Assembly (NCBI GenBank): GCA_010015675.1
Contig: ML976984.1
Span: 1,334,082-1,398,081, forward strand
Source of the DNA: Byssothecium circinans
Taxonomy: Eukaryota > Ascomycota > Dothideomycetes > Pleosporales > Massarinaceae
DNA: 64,000 nt
Reading direction: 5' to 3'
Shown in pieces: positions 12,484 through 22,979 of this stretch. The notes below the pieces were generated by a model, which saw only the letters and a list, made by a program, of their open reading frames with translations, was not told the origin of the DNA and did not search any database. The number at the start of each line of letters is the position of its first letter. Within the stretch, counting starts at the first letter, position 1. The translations under genes were made by a program, and so were the position numbers.

Positions 12484-12503
12484 CTTGCTTGTTAGCAACT
12501 CTG
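12484..12503 (-). repeat. Right terminal inverted repeat of the hAT element
   Basis: 20 bp, perfect inverted copy of 9311-9330; followed directly by the TTTTTAAG duplication. Confidence 0.95.
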
Positions 12504-12669
12504 TTTTTAAGTCAACGACAGGACAATCATTAAGCGTTAAAGGAACCTTCTACCCGAGGTTCCCCAAAGAGATATTTATATCGGAAAGATTCTTCACCCA
12601 CCGTTTGAGCTGTGTACAGAGAACGTTCACTTTTCGCTGGCAAACCTTTCACCCTTATCAACCACAGCC

Positions 12670-15600
12670 ATGCTTGGCCGAAACAACATCATGACTTCCT
12701 TGCACGAATGCAACACGCCATCATACTTCCTCAGCTTCCTGAATCACTTTATAGATCACAACGAAAACCTTGATTCTTTCAGCACATTTACTCTAGCCAT
12801 CTACGACACCGCATGGTTTTCCATGGTCCATCGCAGTTCTCCCAATGGCTATGTTGAGTGGCTTTTCCCATCGTGCTGGGACTATATTCTTGAAACACAA
12901 CTCAATGAAGGTCCTCGGCCTTCCTACTCCGCACCAATCGACGGCATTCTGAACACACTGGCGTCATTGTTGGCGCTTTTTACACGCAAGAAGAACCTTG
13001 ATGCGCAGTCAGACTTAGCGAGCTTTCTCGGCACTCGCATCGCATCAGCGACCCAAGGACTTAGAAACTTTTAAATGAATGGAACATCGACACCACTGTC
13101 CACGTAGGGTTTAAAGTGCTCGTTCCTCGGCTATTGCACCAGCTCTCAACCTTCGACGCCATATCAGCTTTCCAGCCGAGAAGCAGCTTCACACTTTACA
13201 CCCACAAGATCAAGAAATTCCGCCCTGAGATTGTGTACGCAAGTGTTTCAACAACTCTGATTCATTCCCTGGAGGCATTGATTGGACTGGTCGACTTCGA
13301 TGGAGTGCGACATCATTGCACAGAAAAGAACGGACTCTTTAGATCTCTAGCCGCCACTGCGGCTTACATAATGAACGTTTGCGACTGGGACAAAAACGCA
13401 GAGAACTACCTAAGGAGAATGGTAACTCATTGTGGTGCTGCCGTTCCTAGTGCTTTCCCGACAGAGATATTCGAGGTTTCTTGGGTAAGTCACCACGTCC
13501 CCCTTCCACAGGCTGCGCTAAAATTTTAGGCTCTCACAACGTTGATACCCCGAGTAATCAGCTTTGATGACATCCACTCATTCATCAAATATTTCAGCGA
13601 TCACCTTCAATCCGGCAACGGCACCCTTGGGTTTACAAAGGCGATACTTGCGGACGCTGGCGACACCTCCCGAGCGCTGCTTTCGCAGGCTGTGCTGCAA
13701 TTCTCACCCGATGTGCAACCTCTTCTCCAACACTTCTTTACCGGCACACACTTTCGGTCTTACGAACTCGAGGGCAGCCCAAGCTTCACAGTAAACTGCA
13801 ACGTTCTACTTGCGCTTCTCGAATGTCCCGAAGCTTACGGGCAAGCCAAAGTGATTGAGCAGACACTGTATTTTCTCCTGGAAGCCTGGGAAAATGGTGC
13901 GACTGTGGATAAGTGGAATCTAGACAGAGGCTATCCTTTGATGCTGTTCTCGGACTGTCTCCTCAGATTGTTGCAGAAAATGGAAGCTCAGGTTGTTACT
14001 TTTCCAGAGCCAACCTTCACGAGAGAACGCCTCATAGTGGTTCTATGGCAAATCTTGTCGCGTGTACTGGAAAGTCAGTTACCGGAGGGCTCCTGGGGAC
14101 ACTCGCCCGAGTGTACGTCGTATTCCGTAATCGCAGTCGCCCAGTATTTGCAGCTTCCTTGGAGCTCAGAAATCCGGAGTGCTCTTCTGGTCGCAGCGAA
14201 CGCCGGCCAAAACTACATTTCGAATGGTGAGGGAGAGGATGACCAAAAGATTGATCATGTCTGGGTTGAAAAGGTATCTTACGGATCTGCTCTCGTACGA
14301 AAATCTTATTTGCTTTGCGCGCTTCACGCACCACAAGAGCAACGTCTCTGGAGTCCGGATACCACAAAGCTCTTCACCGTTGTTACCGCAACCGAGACCA
14401 AGAACATGAGCAAACTCCTGGCCAAGACGCCCCTTCTTCAGGCAAACCCCATCTCCGCCTTCGGCTTGATGCTTTTGGAATCGTCGCATTATGCTAGGCA
14501 TCTGCGTGTAGAACGTAATATGATCGTCGCCGAGTCCGAACTACCGAAAGCCAACGACAAATATGTGGACTTCATCCCGGTCTTTTGGGTGTCCTGCAAC
14601 AGTATTCGAGGACATCCCCTCTCGCCGAGCATCATCTGGCAGATGTGCCTCTTGAGCCAGTTTGTCTACCAGATGGACGCCTACATGGAAGCGAAAGTTT
14701 CTCAAGCTTCTGCACATGCCATCGAATCCATCAAGGCTCGCCTGGTAGCGGTGTGCCAAAATACCACACTGAGTAGGAAGCCGAAGCGGGCCTCAGAGTG
14801 TGGAGAAGTCCATGACACAAGTATACCCACCGGCGAAGAAGAAGCTTTGGAAAAGATGTGCGATGTGTTGGAAGCCTACACAAAATGGGTTCTCGAACGT
14901 CCGAGCGTGCTTCAGTCGCCGTTGACAATACAGGCACAACTCGCAGGAGAGCTTCTCGACCTCTTTCTCGCGCACATTTCACATATCGTGGATAATCTCA
15001 CCTTGCGCAATGTTCAAGATTACCCAGGTGGAGCAATGGATAATACCCCATCATCGCTGGGCGCGCCTTACTTTAACTGGGTCACTACAATCGGTGCTAA
15101 CGATACATCCTGCCCGTTTGCATCTCTCTTCTTCTCCTGCCTCATCAGCAAACCAGAAATGAACTGTTTCTCGACATCACCTCAAGCGCGATATCTTTTT
15201 CAGTCTGTGTCACGCCACCTTGCGATCATGTGTCGGCAGTATAATGATTATGGGTCCGCTGAGAGAGATTTCGAAGAGAACAAACTCAACAGCTTGGACT
15301 TTCCTGAGTTTGGACGTCCGCAGGAAAATAATGCTTGTGTAGCATTCGACACGGCTAGCAAATCTGTTGGACTGAACAGTACTTGACTGTTCCGGACGGT
15401 TCAGTACCGTTCCGGCTTAGCGTCGGCTCCTGCCTATATAGTCGCCTCTCCTGAGCTACACTGCTCCACACACAATTCATCACTTTCTCATCGCATGCTC
15501 TCGGGTCTCTACTGTCCAACAAAATCAAAGGCGGACTGGATGGATATCGCGGAATATGAGCGGAACTGTATGGATCAGACTCTTCAGCGTCTTAACCAGT

Positions 15601-15713
15601 CGCTGGGTAGGGGAAACGACTCAATGGCAAAACTTCAGGTTTTCGTTGATGTCACTGATCTCTGGGGCCAGGTGTATGTTGTCAAAGATCTAACGGGTCG
15701 GCTCTTGAAGTAG
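12670..15713 (+). pseudogene. Fungal CPS/KS-type diterpene cyclase, frameshifted, class II motif altered
   Basis: Resembles the bifunctional copalyl diphosphate/kaurene synthases of fungi, which protonate and cyclise geranylgeranyl diphosphate (class II), then ionise the product (class I). The N-terminus is from 12670 or 12688, with YDTAW at 12802-12816. A one-base loss near 13063 ends the first frame; homology resumes at once (LLNEWNIDTTVHVGFKVLVPRLL region). An intron 13482-13530 (GTAAGT...TTTTAG) follows EVSW. The class II DxDD motif reads DAGD at 13653-13664: the middle Asp, the general acid, is Gly. The class I Asp-rich motif reads DAYME (14676-14690), where D-D/E-x-x-D/E is usual. The NSE-like motif is NDYGSAERD (15243-15269). 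The continuous frame ends at 15386, but the family tail (IAEYERNC, VFVDVTDLWGQVYV) lies at 15531-15710, joined by a possible GT...AG intron of about 190 nt. Total length matches the family. Probably a pseudogene; class I chemistry alone is a remote alternative. Confidence 0.83.
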
Positions 15714-15755
15714 GCCGTTTGAACACTTGACCGGCTGGACCCATGGGCTCTAGAA

Positions 15756-16581
15756 CTACGAACTCACAAGAGTAGAAATAGTACAGAGAAGCGAACGAGT
15801 ATTCTTAAAGAATAGATGCCGTAAGCTAGTTAGCGTGGCGTCTGGTAGTGCGTAGACATATAGAGTAATGCATTCGCGCGCTAAAAGATAATTTGACCAC
15901 CTATATGGTATATTGCTGGAGCACAGCCAATGCAAGTCGAAGAACTTTGCTATATGATGGACCATGAAGGCCAAGTTGTTCGCCTTAAGTACTAAGGCAT
16001 GCACCTCATCACAGACGGCACTGGAAAGTACGAGGTTGAAATTTCCCTCCAAGGATCCCGAGAAGGCTCCTCTCGCAGATTCTTCATCGAAGACGTAATC
16101 TTGGAACGTGTCAAAGCTGTTCTGGGACTCCGACAGCAGTTCGTGTACACTGTTTACCGCAGTGCGGATATACCCAGTAACGTTTGCAGACCGATATGGT
16201 ATTGTATCAATCTGTTCACTTCGGTCGGGACTTCCCGTAGGGGCATATTCTCAGCAATTCTGGTCAGATTGAGCTCCGTAGGATCTAAAATAGTGGACAC
16301 AAGCTATTCAAAATCGAAACATGTATGAGTAAAGATTAGACACACGCGCCCAAACAACCGTTAAATGCTCTCTCCCTGTCAACTTTCGATCGTGCTAGCT
16401 CCTTCTCCGTGCGACGGAGTTCTCGAGCGAGGAGGTTGGGATCGTTGTTCGCTAGCTGGGGGAAGTAAGGTGTGGGTATATGTCGTCGGACGTCATCATA
16501 GACCCTCTGGCGGTACGCCTGGTGGTCGTTTTCGATATCGGGGGCGGGACCTGGGACACTGGCACCGGAAGGCGGCGCCAT
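15756..16581 (-). CDS. Uncharacterised protein, probably two exons
   Basis: Two open stretches on the minus strand look like exons of one gene. 16581-16336 starts MAPPSGASVPGPAPDIENDHQ and holds a charged, coiled-coil-like segment (ARELRRTEKELARSKVDRE). 16250-15756 is open for 165 codons (EYAPTGSPDRSEQIDT, then HELLSESQNSFDTFQDY). One possible join is a GT donor near 16340 with the AG before 16250, but donor quality is weak. Codon-like composition and the length of the second stretch argue for real coding. I do not recognise the family. It is convergent with the diterpene cyclase, its end only about 40 bp from that gene. Confidence 0.4.
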
Positions 16582-17120
16582 CTCGTTGCTCGGAACTCGA
16601 AAAACGTAATTTGGGTGAGCTGGGTCGTGCGATAGAGGAAAGAAATTGGAAGGAAACGAGGAATGGAAAAAAGTGGAGGGAAGAAGAGAGGGTGATAACG
16701 AGCTAGGGATTGTTTTTATGGATGGGGCGCGTCGGTTGGCCTAGGTCTAAAGGTGAGGGTAAAGGCAGAAGGCTATCACAAGTGAGAGGGCTTGGAATGC
16801 TGGCGGTCAGGCTTGGGGCACCGCAACCTCAAAGCCTACCTGCTCATTTCAAAGTGAAGGTAGAGTAAAAGAAAATAAGTTATACGATGCAATCGGTGCT
16901 TAAGCACCAGGCTGCTGTCTACCTTCACTTGGTCTACACTAACACTGGCGCCTTGGCATATATCTTCTCTAACAACCTGCCCTCTACTCCCCCTTCTCTC
17001 TCTTTTCTGACTCGGCCGTCGAAAGTTTACTGCATCATCATCAAGCCAAAGATCCTGGCCTCCCGGTTTTTGCAACAGCCGTGGAGAGTTCCGGTATACG
17101 ATCGTGCACTTCTCGGCCAA

Positions 17121-18296
17121 ATGAGCCCACCGCTATCTAAAACTGCACGGTTGAAAGAGTCGATGGCTCAGGACGACAATGGAGCGCAAGAACGAATGAA
17201 GGAGTTCCTGTTTGGCGGGGTATTTGACCAACCCAGTCTACGGCACCAGCACCAGCAGCTGCAAGAAGCCCACGCAAGGCTACAGCGCGAGACTCAACAC
17301 AAAGAGGTATTAGTGCAAAGGTTACAGTTACTGTACAGGAAGCCACTAACACATGACCCGCTGGAGATTGAAAGATTGAGGCTTGAACTTGGAGGCACCT
17401 GGAAACTCGCGATGCAAAGCGTTTTCATTGGCACCATCACCGCATCTTTTGTTCGAGCTGCTCTGCACCTTTCAAAGTTGAGATTGGAAAATCTCACCCA
17501 AGCTTCCTCCCGGACCTTACAAGATACCGTGATTGACACCCAAGGCTACCTAGCGAGCGTTTCCGCCACTGTGCAGTCGCTGTACACAAACACCCAAATC
17601 GCAGCAGCCCGGTTTCGAGAAAACTCCCTAGTTAACCATGCCGAAGACCACCCACTGGACTTGATAACCACACATATTGAATCGCCTCTTCTTGAAGATT
17701 GGCAACCAGGCTTGGATTTAGATCCGCAAGAGATCTGGAACCGGGCCTTCGTCGACGTAAACTACCGAGATCGACCGTACCAGCGGCGAGTTCCCGATCC
17801 GTCGAAGGTGATCCTGGATCCTTGGAGACTGAGGCCTTCAAGAGACCACCCGCAAGATGACTCTATGCAAGAACCCCTTCATAATGCTCAAGAAGAGCTT
17901 TCCGATGATTCCGAGGATGACATTCCACTCAAAGACGTACGAGCTCGAGGGCTTAAGGTTTCGCGTCGTTCTCGGCCTCCAGCAGCAGTGCAATCGGAAC
18001 TCGCTACGGGTAGCAGGGGCACAAAACGTAATCCAGCAAGGGCACAGCCAGCGCAAAAGCGGCCGACGGAAACCCAGAATATGCTATACCTGACATCGGG
18101 ATCAAATGGCATCCTCAAGAGAAGCGCCCAGTGGCAATTCAAGAATCTGACAACTGCAAAAATGACGCCTGAAGTGGCCCATCTCACAATTACGGCTTTG
18201 TACCGTTTCCAGGCCCGCGTCGGCAAGCCGAGGGGCCGAGGGGAAACACCAGATCGTCTCACAGGGCAGTTGAAAAGGGACACGGAAAGGGCTTGA
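17121..18296 (+). CDS. Uncharacterised protein with coiled coil, single exon
   Basis: Open for 391 codons without an intron. The frame is open from 16887, but 16887-17120 reads like a pyrimidine-rich leader, so the ATG at 17121 (CCAAATGAGC) was chosen; 17163 is an alternative. A Gln/His-rich coiled-coil segment lies at about residues 40-80 (RHQHQQLQEAHARLQRETQ). A moderately hydrophobic stretch follows (LAMQSVFIGTITASFVRAAL), which might be a membrane segment. The C-terminal third is basic, acidic and Pro-rich, likely disordered and possibly nuclear (SDDSEDDIPLK, KRNPARAQPAQKRPTE). No family recognised. The zf-His_Me gene points towards it from the right. Confidence 0.6.
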   Translation: MSPPLSKTARLKESMAQDDNGAQERMKEFLFGGVFDQPSLRHQHQQLQEAHARLQRETQHKEVLVQRLQLLYRKPLTHDPLEIERLRLELGGTWKLAMQSVFIGTITASFVRAALHLSKLRLENLTQASSRTLQDTVIDTQGYLASVSATVQSLYTNTQIAAARFRENSLVNHAEDHPLDLITTHIESPLLEDWQPGLDLDPQEIWNRAFVDVNYRDRPYQRRVPDPSKVILDPWRLRPSRDHPQDDSMQEPLHNAQEELSDDSEDDIPLKDVRARGLKVSRRSRPPAAVQSELATGSRGTKRNPARAQPAQKRPTETQNMLYLTSGSNGILKRSAQWQFKNLTTAKMTPEVAHLTITALYRFQARVGKPRGRGETPDRLTGQLKRDTERA

Positions 18297-18647
18297 GCGG
18301 TGGGATTCGGGCATTAGTGTGCCCAACTGAAAGAGGTAGAGATTGAATTTGGAAGGGGTGAGGAGTTCCCGCCTTGAGATGGCTCAAGGAACACAGGCGA
18401 GAATGGATCCCCAGCATTGGCCGAAAGACTAGGAGTCCGTGGCTTATTGACTTCCCATATAGCTATATACCTTGCTCTAAACTACATATATTTCGAAGTA
18501 ATGCCGCAAAATGGCTTTTGCCACCGCCGAGTGCTGTGTACCCTCCCCAGTCGAAAACCGCACTCTAGCCCCGGACACTGGTGGCATTTTGTCATATTTG
18601 CGCCCGGCAGTTCTTTGGACACCTTCCTCCTCTCGCCCCTTCCTCCG

Positions 18648-19771
18648 TCAAAAAAAAAAATTGCAACTCAAAGTGAAACCGCAACCACATTTTCCCTTCC
18701 TCCTGCATTCGTTTCTTGACGAGTTCCTCGCCCTGGCTTCCACTATCAGATGTTCTGGATCTGCGCACCAAAAGGTGTGGCAAACGTGGCTCACTTCGAG
18801 CGTGTTCCGCTTGTCCATGTACCGTGTAACTGTCTGTTCGTCTAACAGTCCGCAGCCGATAAGAACTGCGAGCCCAACCGGCATTCCGATTCTTTTATTC
18901 CCATGGTGTGGGCATGGAAACTGGAACGTTATTCGTGCGCCGCGGGCGGAAGCTGCCTGTGCCAGGCTTGGGTCAATACAGCGGCCCGCAACGGTCCCTG
19001 CATTGGGCGTGTTCACGTCCCATATGCTTCCTTGGAGATATGTTTCGGTCCACCATGGAACAAGCCCTGGATGGAACTGGTAAAGCTTCATAAATGTCCA
19101 ACGGCAGACGATAATACGGAAAGCCCGGTTTGCGTATGTCGACTTTCGGCATTGATGGCAGGTTGGAACCACTTCTTCTTCCTCCCCGTCGTCTTCTCTG
19201 TGCTCAGATCCGTCCTCACAAGGTTCTAGGTCGGCCATTTCTTCGACAGTCCCTTCAGCGTCTTCCGGCTCTTCACTTCCGGCGCCCATAGAGTTACAAT
19301 GCAGCAAAAACTGGGATGTTGTGTCTCTCCCGGCTCGGAGATGATGCTTTGCTGAGTGAAAAGGCCAATAAACCGCTTCCTATCCATCTGGTAAGGATAA
19401 CCCTGAATCGGCTCCCTTTTTCGAAGAACATAGGGAGCGCTGGCAGCATCTGACAGGCTTTCATTATCCTCTTGTTGTTGAATATCCTCTTCCTGGGCCT
19501 CCTCTACTCCGATGCCTTGTGCCAGCATTTCGCCTTCTTGTCAATGAGGATAGAGATCTATCTCAATAACTGAGGCTTCTCGTTGCGGGAACTGGGGCTG
19601 GTGTGGCTCGGGGACGACGAGGCCGCGCGAATTGTGGACGACGATCGTAAGCCGGGGGGGGGGGGGGGGCGGCGTGCTCCTGTCTTGTTCTCTATCCCCC
19701 TCCTTTGTTTCGCTCGCCGATGTCGACGCCTGAGTTTCCGTTAGGATCGTTTTCGTACCTCGGCATGGCAA
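18648..19771 (-). CDS. zf-His_Me endonuclease-like protein, frames disrupted
   Basis: The 3' part (19307-18648, 219 codons) carries the zinc-binding loop of the His-Me finger homing-endonuclease-like family found in fungi: FPCPHHGNKRIGMPVG, then VSHVCHTFWCADPEHLIVE and NSSRNECRRKGKCGC, with Cys and His spaced to bind zinc. An acidic segment (REDDGEEEEV) precedes it. Upstream, 19528-19226 and 19771-19541 are open in one shared frame, separated only by TGA at 19543-19541, and hold a Pro run encoded by a G16 tract. The 5' and 3' parts are in different frames near 19230-19310, where no good intron is visible. It may be frameshifted, or 19307 may be the true start. These fungal proteins are not known to be active homing endonucleases. 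Confidence 0.6.
19654..19669 (+). repeat. Homopolymer of 16 G
   Basis: An uninterrupted run of G inside the 5' part of the zf-His_Me gene, read on the minus strand as a Pro run. Prone to slippage and sequencing error, so the frame of the 5' part should be trusted less. Confidence 0.9.
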
Positions 19772-20051
19772 AACTCAACTTTCTCAAGCCTGACCAGTCG
19801 CAATGCCTGCAACAGCCGCACCGCTAAGAACGGTAAACGACGTTGGGCCCTATAGCCCAGCTCCCAAGGCATTTTGGAGTTGCTCAATGTTGATAGCCAC
19901 CTGGCCGTGACGGAGGAGCCTGCTGCTGCTGAGAAAGTATTTGAGCCACCTACTCTGGCAAATTTCTGACAAGCTTGCCTGAATCCTCTGAGCCCTGTTT
20001 CGGGCTCAGGTATTCCGATCTGTGAGTAAGCTTGCTGTTTCCGGCTTGCAG

Positions 20052-20243
20052 ACCTCAATTACGGATTGCGGGTTTTCACCTCATCAACGAGTACCTCATG
20101 GGTCGGCGTGACTCCGTACTCCGTCGCCCCCGTATCCACACCTTGTGAGGCTGGGTTGTATGACAGCAGCGCCTTCGCCGTGGAGGGAGCTCGCGTTCAG
20201 ATCCATGCTGAGGCGAGGACATGGCTGGGTTTTGGAACCCCGA
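20052..20243 (+). repeat. Dispersed repeat R1, copy a
   Basis: About 190 bp that matches 61642-61837 in inverted orientation with moderate divergence. Shared landmarks are GGATTGC...GGTTTTCACCTC, GTATCCACACCTTGTGA and CAGCAGCGCCTTCGCCGT. Both copies read best as coding on the strand carrying ACGGCGAAGGCGCTGCTG (TAKALL...SQGVDT...DEVKT). It may be a shared domain of two decayed genes, or a repeat of unknown type. Confidence 0.6.
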
Positions 20244-20269
20244 GGGAGCAGAGACGACGTGTATGATGA

Positions 20270-21239
20270 TCTTATTAGCACTAATGCGAGGCATGATGCC
20301 CACTCGCTCATCACTAGGCTCCATGGCATATCGCGAAGTCGCGACAATGTTCGCACCGTCGGTCCTCAACGCGTTTGCCACGTCGTTGGAGGATACTGGC
20401 ATGGTCGGCATTGGCCGCAACATTCGCCGCCGCATCCGACTTTGTGCTCTTGTCGCCAGCGCTGCCAGCTATCAATTCTGCAGCCAGCCGCAATGCCTCA
20501 TGTCTGGTTATCAGACTGTTATATTGCATCTACGATGCAGAGACGTCCTCTTTCAGATTGTCGAACCGGTAGGACTTATTTCGTTCATCCAATGGGGGTC
20601 GACGGAGGCTCACCAAAGTCGCCTTCGCCCCGCTCGTGGGCTTCAACGCGCCGCCCCCAGCGGTCGAGAGTGACGGTGATGGCGTGTAACGCGAAGTCCA
20701 TTGCGACGGGTGGTGCCATAGTGATTTCGCGTGTGGGTGTGATGGATGTAGTCCGAAGCGGAAGCGAAAACGCGCAGACGAAAGACGGTGAGCGCTTGGA
20801 CCACCCCACCTTAGTGTACGTCATTGCTTTGGGAAAGCCACGTGAGTTCTGGGGGGAAAAGTAAGAAATGAGGTATCGGATCTGGGCATGAATTGGAGGG
20901 ACTAGTACTGGAGTTTGAGAGGTGAGTGTCCTATTCCGAACCTCGAGCCTCCTTCAGGCCATATTTGCTTCGAGAAGACCTAGCAGCAAACACCGTCGCG
21001 GGCGCATACGTTCAAAATGTAGTTGCAGGTTGAGTGGACACAAAACGGATAGTAAAGTACCTCTAGAAAAAGTTGCACTGGGAAAGGTTGTACAGAAGGT
21101 GTGGGTACTGTGCTGAGGTTGGAGCTTGGGAGGTACGGGTAGTGTAGGTGAAGAAACGCGAAGATATTGACAGTGGAGATACTAACTATGCAACAGCATA
21201 AGATAACATCGGTCTTTTATTCCGTTAGGTAGAGGCATG
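20270..21239. other. No convincing gene
   Basis: Several overlapping open frames on both strands, none with a recognisable family or clean gene structure. It may hold remains of the gene to which repeat R1 belongs. Confidence 0.4.
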
Positions 21240-21526
21240 TTACTTCCTCTTACTCGTGACCCTAACCGACGTGACCCAGTAAATCACAAAAGTCCCTACA
21301 ATGTTGAATAGCACAAATCCAAACGTAACACCAAGCCTCCACCACCAATCTCCATGAATTTCTAATGCCTCGAGAACCGCCTTCGTACTAGTCAACGGAC
21401 ATAGTGAGCATGTTCCATCTGACGAACTCGGGACTAAGACGCCTCCAAACTCGGAAACGTACTCCTGGAGGTAGACCTCGCATGATTCCATGGTTGATGC
21501 GGAGGCATTCAATGTAACGATGGGGA
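21240..21526 (-). pseudogene. PDR ABC transporter, 3' end (C-terminal fragment)
   Basis: C-terminal piece of the transporter whose body lies at 45563-49639. It reads IPIVTLNASASTM, then CEVYLQEYV and a Cys pair (CSLC), then WWWRLGVTFGFVLFNIVGTFVIYW, the last membrane helix, and a basic end (RVTSKRK) with stop at 21240. This is the usual end of PDR transporters (C-x2-YL, CxxC, final helix). It joins in frame to AAELVS at 45563 when the pogo element between TA 21527-21528 and TA 45561-45562 is removed, so the two are one gene separated by 24 kb. Confidence 0.88.
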
Positions 21527-21528
21527 TA

Positions 21529-21574
21529 ACGTGTTGGTTCAGCACTTGGCGGGGTTCAGCAAATGGCGCACCCC
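21529..21574 (+). repeat. Left inverted repeat of the large pogo element
   Basis: 46 bp, perfect inverted match to 45515-45560. Contains an internal direct repeat GTTCAGCA. Preceded by the TA target. Confidence 0.95.
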
Positions 21575-21604
21575 CGCATTTTCCACCCAATCCTTCACCC
21601 ACCC

Positions 21605-22979
21605 ACAACTCAGCCAATATAGATCCAATTAACAAGGCAATTAAAGAAATCGAATCGCGTAGACTAAAAGAAAAATGCTTGTATTAAAAAATAGTAAAAA
21701 AATATAGTATACTAGATACTACGTTAAAGAGGATACACTAAGGTAAAAACTTACTAATAAAAAAATAATAACTTTAATAGCAAAAGCTTACCTCTTAATA
21801 AAAACTAGAGCTTATAAGCTATATAAAAAAGCTTATAACCCGTCGTCTACTACTTATAAAAAAAATGCTATAGAATTTTGTTTTATTAATTACTTAAACT
21901 AACAGCGAATAATTAGTAAAAAAAAGTTAAGTTACTTAATTTATTAACTATTATAACGTTAAAATTACTTTTTATTAGGTTACTAAAATAGATCGCGAGC
22001 GCTACTAAGCTAATTTAAGAGTTAAATACGAGCAATTTTTTTAACTTCTACTAAAGAAAATTAAAGAGTACGATATAAAGCCTTGTTACACGTATAATAT
22101 AAATAAGAAAAGCTTCCTTATAGGGGTAATTAGAAGAAGCAAAATTTTTTTTAGCAAAGCTATATAAAACTATAGGGAAGTAAAATTAGCCCTTTAAAAT
22201 AGTAATAAAAAGTAGACGACTATTTTAGCTTACGTTTATACTAATAAAATAGCGTTGCTACTAGGCCTACTATTTATAGCTATTAATAACGCTCTCTAAT
22301 TAGCCTAGGTAAAGGATATTAAAGCTAGAAAGTATAAAGTTTTTATTACTACTTCTTTTAATAGATAGACTAGCAATAATATAAGCTTTACGTAGCTTAA
22401 GTAAATCTTTAATTAGTATATAAAAGTAAAAGCTTATTAAGCTTACTAATTATTAATCTTAGATAGCTATAAGTTTTACGTAACTATAGACTTTATTAAC
22501 TACTATAACTATAATTAAATTCTTTTTATAATCTTTTCTCTTTATTTAACATACATGCTGCAGCCCCTTAATGTAGTACTCTTTAAGCCTCTTTTATTAG
22601 CTTACTTAAAAGCTCTTACTACTTACTTTTACGAGGCCTAGGGACTACTTTTAATAAAGAAAAGAAATTTTTTTCCTCTCTTTTAGGAGGCCTAGACTAC
22701 CTTTTTTTAAAAAAAAATAATTCTAAAGTTCTTTAAGGCTACTAATATATAGCCTTATAACTCTAGTATAATCTTTTAAAAGTTTATTAAATTAACGCTA
22801 GAGCTATAGAATTTAAAAGAGAGCTCTATCTTAGTACTTAGCAGCAAGGATTAGCTTAAAATTAAGACCCTTATGCGTAAGGCTATAAGAAATAAAAGTA
22901 GTAAAGAAGTATAAAAGCTAAAGCATTCTCTCTACTATATCTTTATTTAAAATAATATACTCTACGCTAAGGTACAAAG
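21605..22979 (+). pseudogene. pogo transposase, N-terminal and catalytic part, RIP-degraded
   Basis: Begins in the helix-turn-helix region (SANIDPINKAIKEIESRR); no intact start codon is seen. Then come CENP-B/Tc5-like DNA-binding sequence and the DDE domain: IKEYDIKPCYTYNINKKSFLIG (family NMDEKGF), LILDSYKFYVTIDFI (family LILDGHESH) and LQPLNVVLFKPL (family LQPLDV). The first catalytic Asp reads Asn in NINKK and the Gly of DGH is Ser, both G-to-A changes. Many stops are TAG/TAA. The frame breaks at 22980, where a gypsy LTR begins, and resumes at 44868. Confidence 0.85.

Larger units (their letters stand above)
9311..12503 (-). mobile_element. hAT DNA transposon, complete ends, decayed interior
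   Basis: 3193 bp flanked by perfect 8-bp target duplications TTTTTAAG (9303-9310 and 12504-12511), the length typical of hAT. Ends are perfect 20-bp inverted repeats beginning CAGAGTTGCTAAC. Both subterminal zones (about 9311-9450 and 12360-12503) are packed with CAAGCAAG/CTTGCTTG motifs, like the transposase-binding repeats of other hAT elements. The transposase is on the minus strand with a recognisable dimerisation domain near its C-terminus. The middle (10100-11700) is AT-rich and full of stops. It sits just upstream of the diterpene cyclase gene. Confidence 0.93.

Noticed and set aside
13913..14501. Open frames overlapping the cyclase on both strands
   Set aside because: Shadows of the long cyclase frame 13542-15386.
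18511..19083. 190-codon plus-strand frame opposite the zf-His_Me gene
   Set aside because: The opposite strand has clear Cys/His motifs; the plus frame has none.
20145..20864. 239-codon plus-strand frame
   Set aside because: Arg/Ser-rich composition without any domain, overlapping open frames on the other strand and repeat R1; not supported.
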